The translations under genes were made by a program, and so were the position numbers. The notes under the pieces were generated by a model. That model saw only the letters and a program-made list of their open reading frames with translations, ran no database searches and had not been told where the DNA came from. DNA of 64,000 bases, from positions 101,903 to 165,902 of the forward strand of contig NZ_SSNZ01000008.1 in NCBI RefSeq assembly GCF_004801375.1. The letters run 5' to 3'. This DNA comes from Flavobacterium supellecticarium. Its GTDB lineage: Bacteria > Bacteroidota > Bacteroidia > Flavobacteriales > Flavobacteriaceae. Of the stretch, positions 17,270-26,234 are shown piece by piece (the stretch's first letter is position 1; every line of letters starts with the position of its first letter).

Positions 17270-20020
17270 TTAAAACTGATAGTTCACATTGAAACTCAGA
17301 TTCATTCCTTTAGTATAGGTTAACAAGGTAACGTCACCGTTGTTGTTTTCCTGTACACGTTCGATTTTAGGATTTAAAATGTTTTTAGCAGTTAGTCCGA
17401 TACCTAAGTTTTTGTTGATTTTTGATTTTACAATAAAATCTAAGGTTCCTACAGCTTTGTCTACCTGGTCGCCACGTAAATTTGTTCCTAAGGCATAGAT
17501 GCGATCCGAGAAATACGAATAGGCTAAAGTAGTGGAGATGTTCGATTCTTTGTTGTTCCATTCTTTAAAGAATGATACGTCAGCATTTAGTAATAAAGGC
17601 GATGCTCCGGTAAAGGCACTTTTCGATTTGGTAAAGTCAACATTATAACGCGTCTCTTTGTCTACTTTAGAACCGTTTAAGTCCTGAGTGGTATACATAT
17701 AAGAAGCGTTGATTCCGGCTGTTACTTTTTTACTGTTGTTTTCGCCCGATTGGAAGATCAGTTTCCGGAATTCGGCTTCGGCTCCGGCAACATAACCGCG
17801 ATCTCCGGTGTTAACAAATGAAATATCGTTTGTAGAAGAAGCGATGGTTACTTCGTTAATCGGATTTAAGATGTATTTTCCGAAAGCAGTAAAGGAAATC
17901 AACTCCTCGCTTTTCGGGAACATTTCCCATTTCAGGTCTAAATTATAGTTATCGGAAGGATATAAATCCGGGTTACCTACTTTTACTTCAGTTACATCTT
18001 CATAGATAAATAAGGCTCTTTCTTTAAACTGTGGTAAAGTGTAGGTTTTGCTCATTCCCAAACGAAGGTTTTGTTTTTCGTTTAATTCATATTTCATGAT
18101 CAAATTTGGAAGGAACGTTGTTTTTTTGAATTCATCTTTGTCTCCAACGGGATCCAACTGTGTTTTCCAGTCTACTTTCTGAAAGATATACTCGGCACGT
18201 AATCCTAAAACAGCAGTTAATTTGTTGCTGAATTTATATTCGGTGTTTAAATAACCTCCGTGAATGATTTGTTCTCCGGTGTATTTTTGTGGATCAAGAG
18301 CGTTCGCGATTTCAGCATTTCCAACAAACGTACTGATTTCAAAATAACCATTGCTTAGATTTTGTTGGTTATAGAATAAATCCAGGTTGTCAGGATCTAC
18401 AATAGTGGTCGTGTAAGGGCCAAATGTTTTAAAGTTAAACTGAGTGGCTTTAAAATCTCTGTTTTTAAAACGACCGTTATAACCGGCTGTAAATTTACCT
18501 CTAAAATCGCCATCGCTGGTTTTGTGGAACTTATAGTCAACCGAAGCAGTGGCAACTGTTTCGTATTCTTTCAAGCGTTGGAAATAACGGTGGTTGTCCG
18601 GTTTTGACTGACTGATGATGGTATAGCCGTTATCGTTTTTTCGTAAGGTGTTGTACATTCTGTCCGGCGTATCGCCTGTGATGTTGTTTTGAGCAACACC
18701 CCAATTGAATTTGGAACGATCACTAAGCGTGTGTTCGCCTAATAATTGGTTTACGAATAAGGTGTTTTTTACATATTCCGAACGGCGAATCAATCCGTTA
18801 CCAGCGTCGGCAAGATCGGCGATATATCCGAAATACTCGTCTTTAACCTGGCTTGATGTATTGATGAATAAAGAGTTAAAACTTACTTTATGATTGTTGT
18901 TGATTTTGTAACCTACATTCACCAATCCGGTTGTATTTGTATTGTAACCCATAGAAGAGAAGGTCTTGAAGTTTCGGTTAACCAAACTTCCGTCACCGTT
19001 TACACTACCTTTGGCGCTTCCGTCGCGTTTTGAGGTGTATTCGTTTCCGAAAGATCCGGTGGCGAAAATACTCAATTTGCTTTCCGAACCGATGTCGAAC
19101 GATTTACCTCCTGAGATTCCGAAAGAACCGGCTACCGGAGTTTTTCCTTCAAATTGTAAGGTGTTGAAATCGTAAGTGGAGATTGTTTTCGGATTGGCCG
19201 GATTGCTAAAACCAAAACTATTCGGACCTTTTGGAAGACGGAAGTTGTCTTCGGCTAATGCATTGGTATTGGCGTTAGAACCAATATCCAGACGTAAAAA
19301 TCCTTTGCCTTTATAATCTTTGGAAACGATATCCACGTTACCTCCGGCGAAGTCGCCCGACGTTTTTCCGTTATATACTTTGTCGATCGATACATATTCT
19401 ACGATATCGGTTGGGAAAATATCCAATCGGATGTTTTTCTTTTCCGGATCGTTCGAAGGAATCGGTAAGCCGTTCATGGTAGTCGAATTATAACGGTCGC
19501 CCAAACCTCTCACATAGATATTTCCGGTACCTTCCTGTTTGGTAATACCGGTCGTTTTGGTAACCGCAGTAGCTACATCACTTACACCTTTACGGGAAAG
19601 TTCCTGTGCTCCGATGCTTTGTTTTATTTCGATGGCTTTTTTCTGTTCTACTAAAAGCGCACTTTCTTTCTGACGGTTGGTTTCGATTTTTAAAACCACA
19701 TCTTCCAATTGTACACCGGCAGTACCTAGTGCTTTGTCAATTGTCTTCGTTTCGCCCGAAGCAATTTTAAAAGGGACTTCTATGGTTTGGTATCCTAAAA
19801 AGGCAATCATTAGAATGTGGTTTCCTTCCGGAACGCTCAAACTAAATGTTCCTTTTTCGTCGGTATTTGCGCCAATTGTTGTACCTTTAATTGTTACGCT
19901 GGCAAAAGGAAGTGGCTCATTGTTCATCTCCTTGTCTGTTATCGTACCTTTAACAGTCCCTTTTTGAGCAAAGGCGAAGACCGTGAACAATAATGTTGTT
20001 AGTAATAACTTAAGTTTCAT
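17270..20020 (-). CDS. TonB-dependent outer membrane receptor
   Basis: A 916-residue outer membrane transporter. A signal peptide ends near residue 18 (FAFAQ). Residues about 20-105 form a carboxypeptidase-regulatory-like domain (GTITDKEMNNEPLPFASVTIKG), followed by a plug with IYVRGLGDRYNSTTMNGLPIP and GGNVDIVSKDYKG near residues 165-235, and a long 22-strand-type barrel ending in an aromatic residue (NVNYQF). It would import a ligand using TonB energy; the substrate is not evident. There is no SusD partner beside it, so it is not a classical polysaccharide locus. It is divergent from a PhoB/PhoR-like pair across a repeat-rich region, which hints at control by that regulator. Confidence 0.9.
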   Translation of the reverse strand: MKLKLLLTTLLFTVFAFAQKGTVKGTITDKEMNNEPLPFASVTIKGTTIGANTDEKGTFSLSVPEGNHILMIAFLGYQTIEVPFKIASGETKTIDKALGTAGVQLEDVVLKIETNRQKESALLVEQKKAIEIKQSIGAQELSRKGVSDVATAVTKTTGITKQEGTGNIYVRGLGDRYNSTTMNGLPIPSNDPEKKNIRLDIFPTDIVEYVSIDKVYNGKTSGDFAGGNVDIVSKDYKGKGFLRLDIGSNANTNALAEDNFRLPKGPNSFGFSNPANPKTISTYDFNTLQFEGKTPVAGSFGISGGKSFDIGSESKLSIFATGSFGNEYTSKRDGSAKGSVNGDGSLVNRNFKTFSSMGYNTNTTGLVNVGYKINNNHKVSFNSLFINTSSQVKDEYFGYIADLADAGNGLIRRSEYVKNTLFVNQLLGEHTLSDRSKFNWGVAQNNITGDTPDRMYNTLRKNDNGYTIISQSKPDNHRYFQRLKEYETVATASVDYKFHKTSDGDFRGKFTAGYNGRFKNRDFKATQFNFKTFGPYTTTIVDPDNLDLFYNQQNLSNGYFEISTFVGNAEIANALDPQKYTGEQIIHGGYLNTEYKFSNKLTAVLGLRAEYIFQKVDWKTQLDPVGDKDEFKKTTFLPNLIMKYELNEKQNLRLGMSKTYTLPQFKERALFIYEDVTEVKVGNPDLYPSDNYNLDLKWEMFPKSEELISFTAFGKYILNPINEVTIASSTNDISFVNTGDRGYVAGAEAEFRKLIFQSGENNSKKVTAGINASYMYTTQDLNGSKVDKETRYNVDFTKSKSAFTGASPLLLNADVSFFKEWNNKESNISTTLAYSYFSDRIYALGTNLRGDQVDKAVGTLDFIVKSKINKNLGIGLTAKNILNPKIERVQENNNGDVTLLTYTKGMNLSFNVNYQF

Positions 20021-20055
20021 TGTGTTGTTGTTTACGTGTTGTATTAAATTTTGCG

Positions 20056-20180
20056 CAAAGGAACCCTTTCGAAGTTAACCTGAAGTTAGTAACCTGTTAT
20101 CGTTTTGTTGGGAATGTATTACGAAATCGTTAACAGATTAAATAATCGTTAACACATATAATCGTTTTGTATTATCTTTA
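20056..20180. promoter_or_regulatory. Divergent control region with direct repeats
   Basis: Two partly matching repeats, GAAGTTAACCT (20071-20081) and GAAGTTAGTAACCT (20082-20095), sit just upstream of a TTCCTTTG box (20056-20063, minus strand, one mismatch) for the receptor gene. A perfect 11-base direct repeat AATCGTTAACA lies at 20125-20135 and 20144-20154, and ATCGTT recurs at 20099, 20126, 20145 and 20161. A TATCTTTA box (20173-20180, one mismatch) precedes the response regulator gene. The repeats resemble binding sites of PhoB-type regulators; that is an inference. Confidence 0.5.
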
Positions 20181-20216
20181 CCTTTACAACCCGAAAACAC
20201 ACATAGAGTGTCCATT

Positions 20217-20900
20217 ATGAAGAAAAAAGACATTAAGATTTTATTGGTTGATGATGAGCAGGATATCCTCGAAATCGTAGGGTATAATCTATCACAGGAA
20301 GGTTATCAGATCGTAACGGCAAGCAATGGTAAAGAGGCCATTTTAAAAGCTAAAAAGGAAATGCCGCAGTTGATCATTATGGATGTGATGATGCCCGAAA
20401 TGGATGGGATGGAAGCGTGCGAAAACATCCGTAAAATCCCGGAACTGGCCAATGTGATCATAACATTCCTGACCGCAAGAAGTGAAGATTATTCACAAGT
20501 GGCAGGATTCGATGCCGGAGCCGACGATTACATTGCCAAACCGATTAAACCGAAAGTTCTGGTGAGTAAGGTCAAAGCTTTATTGCGTCGCTTAAAAGAA
20601 GATGAGCAACAAGGTGATGTATTACGGGTAGGTGAAATTGAAATCAATCGCGAAGAATACAAAATTGTAAAAGAAGGAGAAGAAATTATCCTGCCGCGTA
20701 AAGAATTTGAATTGTTCTACCTTTTGGCTTCCAAACCCGGAAAAGTATTCAAAAGAGAAGAAATTCTCGACAAAGTATGGGGTAACGAAGTAGTGGTTGG
20801 TGGACGAACAATCGACGTTCATATCCGTAAACTAAGAGAAAAAATCGGAGACGATCTATTTAAAACCATCAAAGGAGTCGGTTACAAATTAGAAATATAA
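20217..20900 (+). CDS. OmpR/PhoB-family response regulator
   Basis: A 227-residue DNA-binding response regulator. The receiver domain has the acidic pair at residues 12-13 (VDDEQD), phospho-acceptor Asp56 (IIMDVMMPEMDG) and the conserved lysine in DDYIAKPIKPK. The winged-helix effector domain occupies the last about 100 residues (ILPRKEFELFYLLASKPGKVF, VGGRTIDVHIRKLREKIG). The ATG at 20217 is preferred over the GTG at 20208. Its stop abuts the kinase ATG. The receiver and linker are PhoB-like, and a neighbouring TonB receptor with repeats in its promoter fits a nutrient-limitation regulon, perhaps phosphate, but the signal is not shown by the sequence. Confidence 0.9.
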   Translation: MKKKDIKILLVDDEQDILEIVGYNLSQEGYQIVTASNGKEAILKAKKEMPQLIIMDVMMPEMDGMEACENIRKIPELANVIITFLTARSEDYSQVAGFDAGADDYIAKPIKPKVLVSKVKALLRRLKEDEQQGDVLRVGEIEINREEYKIVKEGEEIILPRKEFELFYLLASKPGKVFKREEILDKVWGNEVVVGGRTIDVHIRKLREKIGDDLFKTIKGVGYKLEI

Positions 20901-21944
20901 ATGTCCATAAGCTTTAAAAAATCATACAGATTTGCGGTCAAATCTGCGTTCTATATTACCCTTTTTTCCACCTTATTAATCGCAGGATTGACGTATTGGT
21001 TTTATGAACTGAACTATAAATTCTGTATTATTTTTGCTTCAGGCGTTTACTTTTTTTCCTTTTTCGTACTGCAATACCGCGTAGAACGCTTTATCTACCG
21101 ACGGGTTAAAAAAATCTATGACGATGTGTCGTTACTGGATTCGACCACACTCAGAAGTCAGCCGGTTACAACCGATATGGCGACACTGATGAACGAAGTA
21201 CAGAAATTTGCAAAAGACAAAAAAATAGAAATTGAAACGTTAAAAATTCGTGAGGAATACCGTCGGGAATTCCTGGGGAATGTTTCTCACGAATTAAAAA
21301 CACCGTTGTTCACCGTTCAGGGCTATCTGCTTACCTTGCTGGACGGGGCGATGAACGATAAAACCATCCGCAAAAAATACCTGCAACGCGCCGAAAAAGG
21401 AGTCGAACGATTGATCTATATCGTAAAAGATCTGGATATGATCACCAAGCTCGAAACCGGCGACCTAAATCTGGAGTTTACCGAATTCAATATTGTGGAT
21501 GTCATACAGAATGTTTTGGATCTTCTGGAAATGCGTGCCGATCAGAAAAATATTATACTGATGTTTGATCGGAAATATACTAAACCGGTAAAGGTTTTTG
21601 CCGATAAAGAACGCATTCAGCAGGTGGTGACCAATCTTGTTGAAAATTCCATCAAATACGGAAAAGAAAACGGAACAACCGAAATCAGTATCGAGGATTT
21701 GGTCAATAACAAAGTGATTATTCGTGTAACCGACAATGGGGAAGGAATTCAAAAGCAGTTTATTTCCCGTTTATTCGAACGATTTTTCCGTGTGGACAAA
21801 AGTGGTGCGCGCTCCGAAGGTGGTTCCGGTTTGGGATTGGCTATCGTAAAGCACATCATCGAAGCGCACGACGAACGTATTTATGTAGAAAGTAAAATCG
21901 GTGTCGGATCAGAGTTTTCCTTTACGCTCGAAAAGACAAAATAA
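20901..21944 (+). CDS. PhoR-like sensor histidine kinase
   Basis: A 347-residue membrane histidine kinase. Two membrane helices lie at about residues 14-34 and 40-60 with almost no periplasmic loop, so it probably senses within the membrane or through a partner. The phosphorylated His130 is in VSHELKTPL, followed by the N box (LVENSIKYGKE), G1 (DNGEGI) and G2 (GSGLGLAIVKHII) of the ATPase domain. It begins directly after the response regulator stop, implying coupled translation. Its 3' end overlaps the convergent glycosyltransferase gene by 36 bases. The absence of a large sensor domain is like PhoR-type kinases that read a transporter state. Confidence 0.88.
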   Translation: MSISFKKSYRFAVKSAFYITLFSTLLIAGLTYWFYELNYKFCIIFASGVYFFSFFVLQYRVERFIYRRVKKIYDDVSLLDSTTLRSQPVTTDMATLMNEVQKFAKDKKIEIETLKIREEYRREFLGNVSHELKTPLFTVQGYLLTLLDGAMNDKTIRKKYLQRAEKGVERLIYIVKDLDMITKLETGDLNLEFTEFNIVDVIQNVLDLLEMRADQKNIILMFDRKYTKPVKVFADKERIQQVVTNLVENSIKYGKENGTTEISIEDLVNNKVIIRVTDNGEGIQKQFISRLFERFFRVDKSGARSEGGSGLGLAIVKHIIEAHDERIYVESKIGVGSEFSFTLEKTK

Positions 21945-22985
21945 CTGACGCCAGGTGATTTCCTGAGTGATGTTTTTTAGTCCTTTATACAAATCCACCT
22001 GATTTAAATCGCCAACTTTAAATTCGTCTTGTTTTGCATAAGGGACTAAACCTTTTTTCTTTAGTTTTTTGGCCAGATATTCCTGCTCATATTGACCCGG
22101 AGTTGGAATAAAAAAGGCTTTTTTACCCAAATGCGCCAAATCCATAATGGTGGTATATCCGGAACGACTTAAAACCATTTTGCTCTGGTTAAAGGCTGTT
22201 TCCAGTTCTTCGGTATTCATAAAATTATAGCAGGTAAAATTCAGGCGTCGCGAGATAGTTTGTTCTTCTTCGATCACACCACGTACAAAAAGGATTTTAC
22301 CTTCAAAACAGTTCAGTTCCAGTTTTAATTTTTCTTCCAGTAATGTTCGTTGCGGTTCCGGTCCGGACAAAATAACCATCAGATCGTATAATGGTTCGAC
22401 GGTCTTTTTGTGCAGCCGACTTAGCGGGCCAATATACTTTACATTCGTTACCGGCGTTTCCGTATGACCCAGTTTTCCGGAAAGATTCGGACTTCCGGCG
22501 ATATCCGGAACCCAGCATTCTCTGTATTTTCGGATAAACTGATGGTGGATTTTAGTCGTAATCCAGGACGTATTGCCGGTTAAAACATTCAATTGATGCG
22601 TAATAAAAACCGAAGGAACTTTGGAAGAAAAAACACCCAGTCGGTTATCGGAAATAATCCCGTCGATGGCTTCTTCCTGAATCCAGCGTTCCACCATTTT
22701 CCGTTCGTCCCGCATGGCGCGATACATATTTGGAATCTGAGTGATCAATTTCCATTTAAAATTGGCTCCGTTTTGAGCGTACTGGATTTTATAGGAAGGA
22801 AGTTCCAAGGCTTGCAGGTGCGGAAATTCTTTTTCTAAAAGCGACAATGCAACACCATCGGAAGCAATCACAGGTTGAAAACCGTGATTTTCCAAAGCCT
22901 CAATAACCGGGATGCAACGTGTGGCATGCCCAAGACCCCAATTTAATGGAGCGACCAGAATTCTTTTTTTTCGTTCTTGATGCAT
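21909..22985 (-). CDS. MurG-like glycosyltransferase family protein
   Basis: A 358-residue GT-B-fold glycosyltransferase-like protein. The N-terminus has VAPLNWGLGHATRCIPVIEAL, the GxGH-type acceptor-side loop seen in MurG-related enzymes, and the C-terminal half has VLSRSGYTTIMDLAHLGKKAFFIPTPGQYEQEYLA, the nucleotide-sugar-binding signature with SGxxT and the QxEQ cluster. It has no membrane helix and is probably a peripheral enzyme. The sugar and acceptor are unknown. The gene ends within the 3' end of the kinase gene. Start codon at 22985 gives MHQERKKRILVA, a normal basic N-terminus. Confidence 0.75.
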   Translation of the reverse strand: MHQERKKRILVAPLNWGLGHATRCIPVIEALENHGFQPVIASDGVALSLLEKEFPHLQALELPSYKIQYAQNGANFKWKLITQIPNMYRAMRDERKMVERWIQEEAIDGIISDNRLGVFSSKVPSVFITHQLNVLTGNTSWITTKIHHQFIRKYRECWVPDIAGSPNLSGKLGHTETPVTNVKYIGPLSRLHKKTVEPLYDLMVILSGPEPQRTLLEEKLKLELNCFEGKILFVRGVIEEEQTISRRLNFTCYNFMNTEELETAFNQSKMVLSRSGYTTIMDLAHLGKKAFFIPTPGQYEQEYLAKKLKKKGLVPYAKQDEFKVGDLNQVDLYKGLKNITQEITWRQLFCLFERKGKL

Positions 22986-23222
22986 GTTCTAAATATTCCA
23001 AAAGTTTTTCATTTTACCCCGCGGGCAATCCAAAAGACACAAATCAACCCCTGAAATAACAGGTCTTTATAAAAACCTGCGATGCATAACGGGAAGCGTA
23101 AACCAATCCGGTTATCCGGATCTAAATAAGATCGTTTTTGATAACTTATTTAATAACTGCAAAGTAAAACTATTTTAGTTCTTGGATATTTCCGTAATTT
23201 TACCAAAATTTTAAGTTTAGTC

Positions 23223-23897
23223 GTGGGAAGTAAAAATAAATTAAAAAGATTTAAGGAGAACGAGACATTTGGGAACGTATTTCAGCCAACTCGGGAAGAG
23301 GTGGTATCGAATTCGTTTCCGTTTAAAGGCAAATGGAAACAGGAGGTTTTTAAAAATGATAACCCGTTGGTGTTGGAATTAGGATGTGGAAAAGGGGAAT
23401 ACTCCGTTGGACTGGCCACACGTTACCCGGATAAAAATTTTATCGGGATTGATATAAAAGGGGCACGATTTTGGCGGGGAGCCAAAACAGCTGTTGAAAA
23501 TGGACTGTCAAATGTTGCCTTTTTACGAACGCAGATTGAATTGCTGGAATATGTATTTGCAGAAGCCGAAGTGGATGAAATCTGGATTACATTCCCGGAT
23601 CCGCAAATCAAATACAAGCGTACGAAACACCGTATGACGAACTCGGAATTCTTACAGCGCTATAAAAAAATCCTGAAAAAAGACGGGATCATGAATCTGA
23701 AAACCGATAGCGAATTTATGCACGGTTATACGTTGGGATTATTACACGGCGAAGGACACGAAGTGTTGTATGCCAACCATAATGTTTACAAAAACGAAGG
23801 AGCACCGGAAGTGGTAACAGCCATTCAGACGTTTTACGAACAACGATATTTAGAACAAAATAAAGCGATAACCTATATCCAATTCAAAATAAAATAG
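23223..23897 (+). CDS. trmB: tRNA (guanine-N7-)-methyltransferase
   Basis: Methylates G46 of tRNA at N7 using AdoMet. The 224-residue protein has the AdoMet-binding LELGCGKGEYSVGLA near residues 56-70, the IGIDIKGARFWRGAKTA stretch, and the TrmB signature FPDPQIKYKRTKHRMTN. It begins with GTG at 23223 (reading MGSKNKLKRF), which is the usual N-terminus of relatives. The following LysE-type gene begins immediately after its stop, and the alkyltransferase-like gene overlaps that one, so the three form an operon. The upstream 237 bases hold no gene. Confidence 0.93.
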   Translation: MGSKNKLKRFKENETFGNVFQPTREEVVSNSFPFKGKWKQEVFKNDNPLVLELGCGKGEYSVGLATRYPDKNFIGIDIKGARFWRGAKTAVENGLSNVAFLRTQIELLEYVFAEAEVDEIWITFPDPQIKYKRTKHRMTNSEFLQRYKKILKKDGIMNLKTDSEFMHGYTLGLLHGEGHEVLYANHNVYKNEGAPEVVTAIQTFYEQRYLEQNKAITYIQFKIK

Positions 23898-24536
23898 ATG
23901 CATTATTTTATGCCCCTCATACTTGGTTTTACTGTGGCTTCAATTGGGATCACACCACCAGGTCTGCTCAATATGACGGCTGCAAAACTAAGTGTGCGGG
24001 ATGGTAGAAGTAAGGCATTGATGTTCGCATTGGGTGCTACGTTTACCGTACTTTTTCAAACGTATCTGGCAGTATTGTTCGCAAAATTTATCGACCGAAA
24101 TCCGGAGATCATTAACCTGTTGCAGGAAATCGGACTTGGGATTTTTGTGTTGCTAACGCTCTATTTTTTTACGATTGCCAACAAGCCAAAGAAACCGAAG
24201 GAAGAGCTTAAAATGAAAAGCAAAACGAGTCGTTTCTTTTTGGGAATGTTACTGTCGGCACTTAATCTTTTTCCGATTCCGTATTATGTCTTTATCAGTG
24301 TATGGTTGTCGCGAAACGGCTATTTCTTTTTTAACCAATCCTATATTTCCCTGTTTGTATTAGGAGCTGTTATCGGATCGTTTCTGGTGTTTTACCTCTA
24401 TATACTGTTTTTTAAGAAAAAAGAAGGTGAAAAACCGTCTTTTCTGATTACCAATATCAATTATATTATCGGATCGATAACCGGACTGGTTTCTATTGTT
24501 ACCCTCATTAAGTTGATCAATAATAATTTGGGATAA
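23898..24536 (+). CDS. LysE-family transporter
   Basis: A 212-residue inner membrane protein with about six helices and the LysE/RhtB pattern: a GFTVASIGITPPGLLNMTAAKLS start and a cytoplasmic lysine-rich loop (KPKKPKEELKMKSKT) before a second three-helix half. Members export amino acids or related metabolites by proton exchange. The substrate is unknown. The gene abuts trmB and overlaps the next gene by one base, a sign of translational coupling but not of related function. Confidence 0.75.
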   Translation: MHYFMPLILGFTVASIGITPPGLLNMTAAKLSVRDGRSKALMFALGATFTVLFQTYLAVLFAKFIDRNPEIINLLQEIGLGIFVLLTLYFFTIANKPKKPKEELKMKSKTSRFFLGMLLSALNLFPIPYYVFISVWLSRNGYFFFNQSYISLFVLGAVIGSFLVFYLYILFFKKKEGEKPSFLITNINYIIGSITGLVSIVTLIKLINNNLG

Positions 24537-24868
24537 TGAAAGCCGAAAATGAAAATTTCTTTGAACGGGTGTACGAAGTGGTACGTCTAATTCCGTACGG
24601 ACGGGTGACATCGTATGGAGCCATTGCGAAAACGTTGGGCGCAGCGCGTTCGGCACGAATGGTCGGCTGGGCGATGAATGCAGCACACGGAAAAGACGAT
24701 GTTCCGGCACATCGCGTCGTAAACCGCGTAGGGATGCTCACCGGGAAACACCATTTCGACGGAACCCATCTGATGCAGCAATTACTCGAAAGCGAAGGTG
24801 TTAAAGTAAAAAACAACCAGGTGTTGGACTTCGAAAAACTATTCTGGCAACCGGAAATACAGTTGTAA
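24536..24868 (+). CDS. Alkyltransferase-like protein (MGMT family without the acceptor cysteine)
   Basis: A 110-residue protein with the DNA-binding fold of O6-alkylguanine-DNA methyltransferases. The active motif PCHRV reads PAHRV (Pro57-Ala58-His59-Arg60), so it cannot accept the alkyl group and belongs with the alkyltransferase-like (ATL) proteins, which bind O6-alkylguanine and hand the lesion to nucleotide excision repair. The N-terminal IPYGRVTSYGAIAKTLG and RMVGWAMNA (the helix-turn-helix and arginine finger) are intact. It is the third gene of the trmB operon. The call follows from the single residue change, which is clear in the sequence. Confidence 0.88.
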   Translation: MKAENENFFERVYEVVRLIPYGRVTSYGAIAKTLGAARSARMVGWAMNAAHGKDDVPAHRVVNRVGMLTGKHHFDGTHLMQQLLESEGVKVKNNQVLDFEKLFWQPEIQL

Positions 24869-24870
24869 TA

Positions 24871-26223
24871 CTACGAATTTTCGCCTTCAATCAGACTAAT
24901 AACAAACGTCGTATGCATGCTGTCGCGTTGGTAGTTCAGATAACCGCCATGGGCTTCAATGATATTTTTGGATAATGTCAAACCAATCCCGGCGCCTTCT
25001 TTCCGCGTGGTAAAAAACGGAAGGAAAATCTTATCCTGAATCTCTTTTTCAATACCGGCACCGCTATCGGAAATTACAATAAACAAACGGTTATTCGCAA
25101 CCGATGCGGATAGTTCGATGACTTTGGAGTCCGTCGAATCTCCGGTTAATGCATACATACTATTAGTGAGCAGGTTTAGTATAACCTGTTCCAATTGGTT
25201 GCGGTCGACATACAGCCAGCGGTCAAAATCGATGTTGTTATGGACGCTAATACCATGTGTTTTAAACAACGGCATCATGGTATCGATACAAGATTTCACA
25301 AGCGATAGTAAAGCGGTTTTTTCCTTTTGCGGTGAGGGTAACATCGCCAGTTTACGGTAATTATCAACAAAGAATTGAAGATGATCACTTCGGTTGATAA
25401 TCGTCGAAAGACTTAATCGGATATCCTCCAGATCTTCGGAACTTAAAGCATCCTGATCTACAATTTCATGTAAATTCTGCGACAGCGAACGAATTGGTGT
25501 CAGTGAGTTTAATAATTCATGTGAAATCACCTTCATCAGATTAATCCAGGCTTCTTTCTCTTTTTTCTCAATTACCTTTTGAATGGAATCCAGAAAAATA
25601 ATATAATATTCGGTATTGTAGCTCTTACTTAAAGACGCCTGTAAGCGGAACGTCTGAAATTCCGCATCGGCATTCGCTCGAATCTGAACGGATGTTTTCA
25701 CTTCCTGAAAATCAAATTGCTCGATAGCCGAACAAAACGATGGAATCTGCTTTTTCAGATAATGCCATTTGGAAACCTTTGGCACGGTAAACTGATTTGA
25801 AAAATAATCGTTCATCAAAAAAATACCCCATTCCGTATCTTTTTTTTCAAGGATTACAACACCGCTGTCGATATTGTTTAAAATGGTTCGGTACACGAGT
25901 TCTTTAGACGTTTGCTCGTTTCCCCGTTCTTTTAGCGTTTCGTAAAGCTGGTGCAATTTGCTGTAATTTCCGGTTTTATAAGCGTCGGAATAACTAGCCG
26001 AATAATCCTGTTGTAAAATAGCGGTGATGGTTTTATCGTAAAATAAAAAAGCATTTCGGATAAAATAATACATTTCCAACGCTAGTAAGATTCCAAAAAA
26101 AGCAAAACCAAACAGCGTATAGTAGAGCTGTTTCTGAAACAATAAAATACAACTTCCGAGAAGTACCAACAATAGCAGTAACCGGATAAAAAAAGCATTG
26201 TATATTTTCCAGGATTGTGTCAT
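24871..26223 (-). CDS. NtrY-like sensor histidine kinase
   Basis: A 450-residue membrane kinase. Two helices (about residues 11-30 and 35-58) are followed by a HAMP-like linker, a PAS-like domain (RTILNNIDSGVVILEKK near 112), the H box with His235 in VISHELLNSLTPI, an N box (LLTNSMYALTGD) and G boxes (DSGAGI, GAGIGLTLSKNII). It should phosphorylate the sigma-54 response regulator encoded 11 bases upstream. There is no large periplasmic loop, so the signal is probably membrane-linked. The pair is divergent from an ABC export operon that is the obvious target. Confidence 0.87.
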   Translation of the reverse strand: MTQSWKIYNAFFIRLLLLLVLLGSCILLFQKQLYYTLFGFAFFGILLALEMYYFIRNAFLFYDKTITAILQQDYSASYSDAYKTGNYSKLHQLYETLKERGNEQTSKELVYRTILNNIDSGVVILEKKDTEWGIFLMNDYFSNQFTVPKVSKWHYLKKQIPSFCSAIEQFDFQEVKTSVQIRANADAEFQTFRLQASLSKSYNTEYYIIFLDSIQKVIEKKEKEAWINLMKVISHELLNSLTPIRSLSQNLHEIVDQDALSSEDLEDIRLSLSTIINRSDHLQFFVDNYRKLAMLPSPQKEKTALLSLVKSCIDTMMPLFKTHGISVHNNIDFDRWLYVDRNQLEQVILNLLTNSMYALTGDSTDSKVIELSASVANNRLFIVISDSGAGIEKEIQDKIFLPFFTTRKEGAGIGLTLSKNIIEAHGGYLNYQRDSMHTTFVISLIEGENS

Positions 26224-26234
26224 AAACGGCGGAT

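Noticed and set aside
17270..20020. Polysaccharide utilisation locus
   Set aside because: The TonB receptor has no SusD-like partner or glycoside hydrolase next to it.
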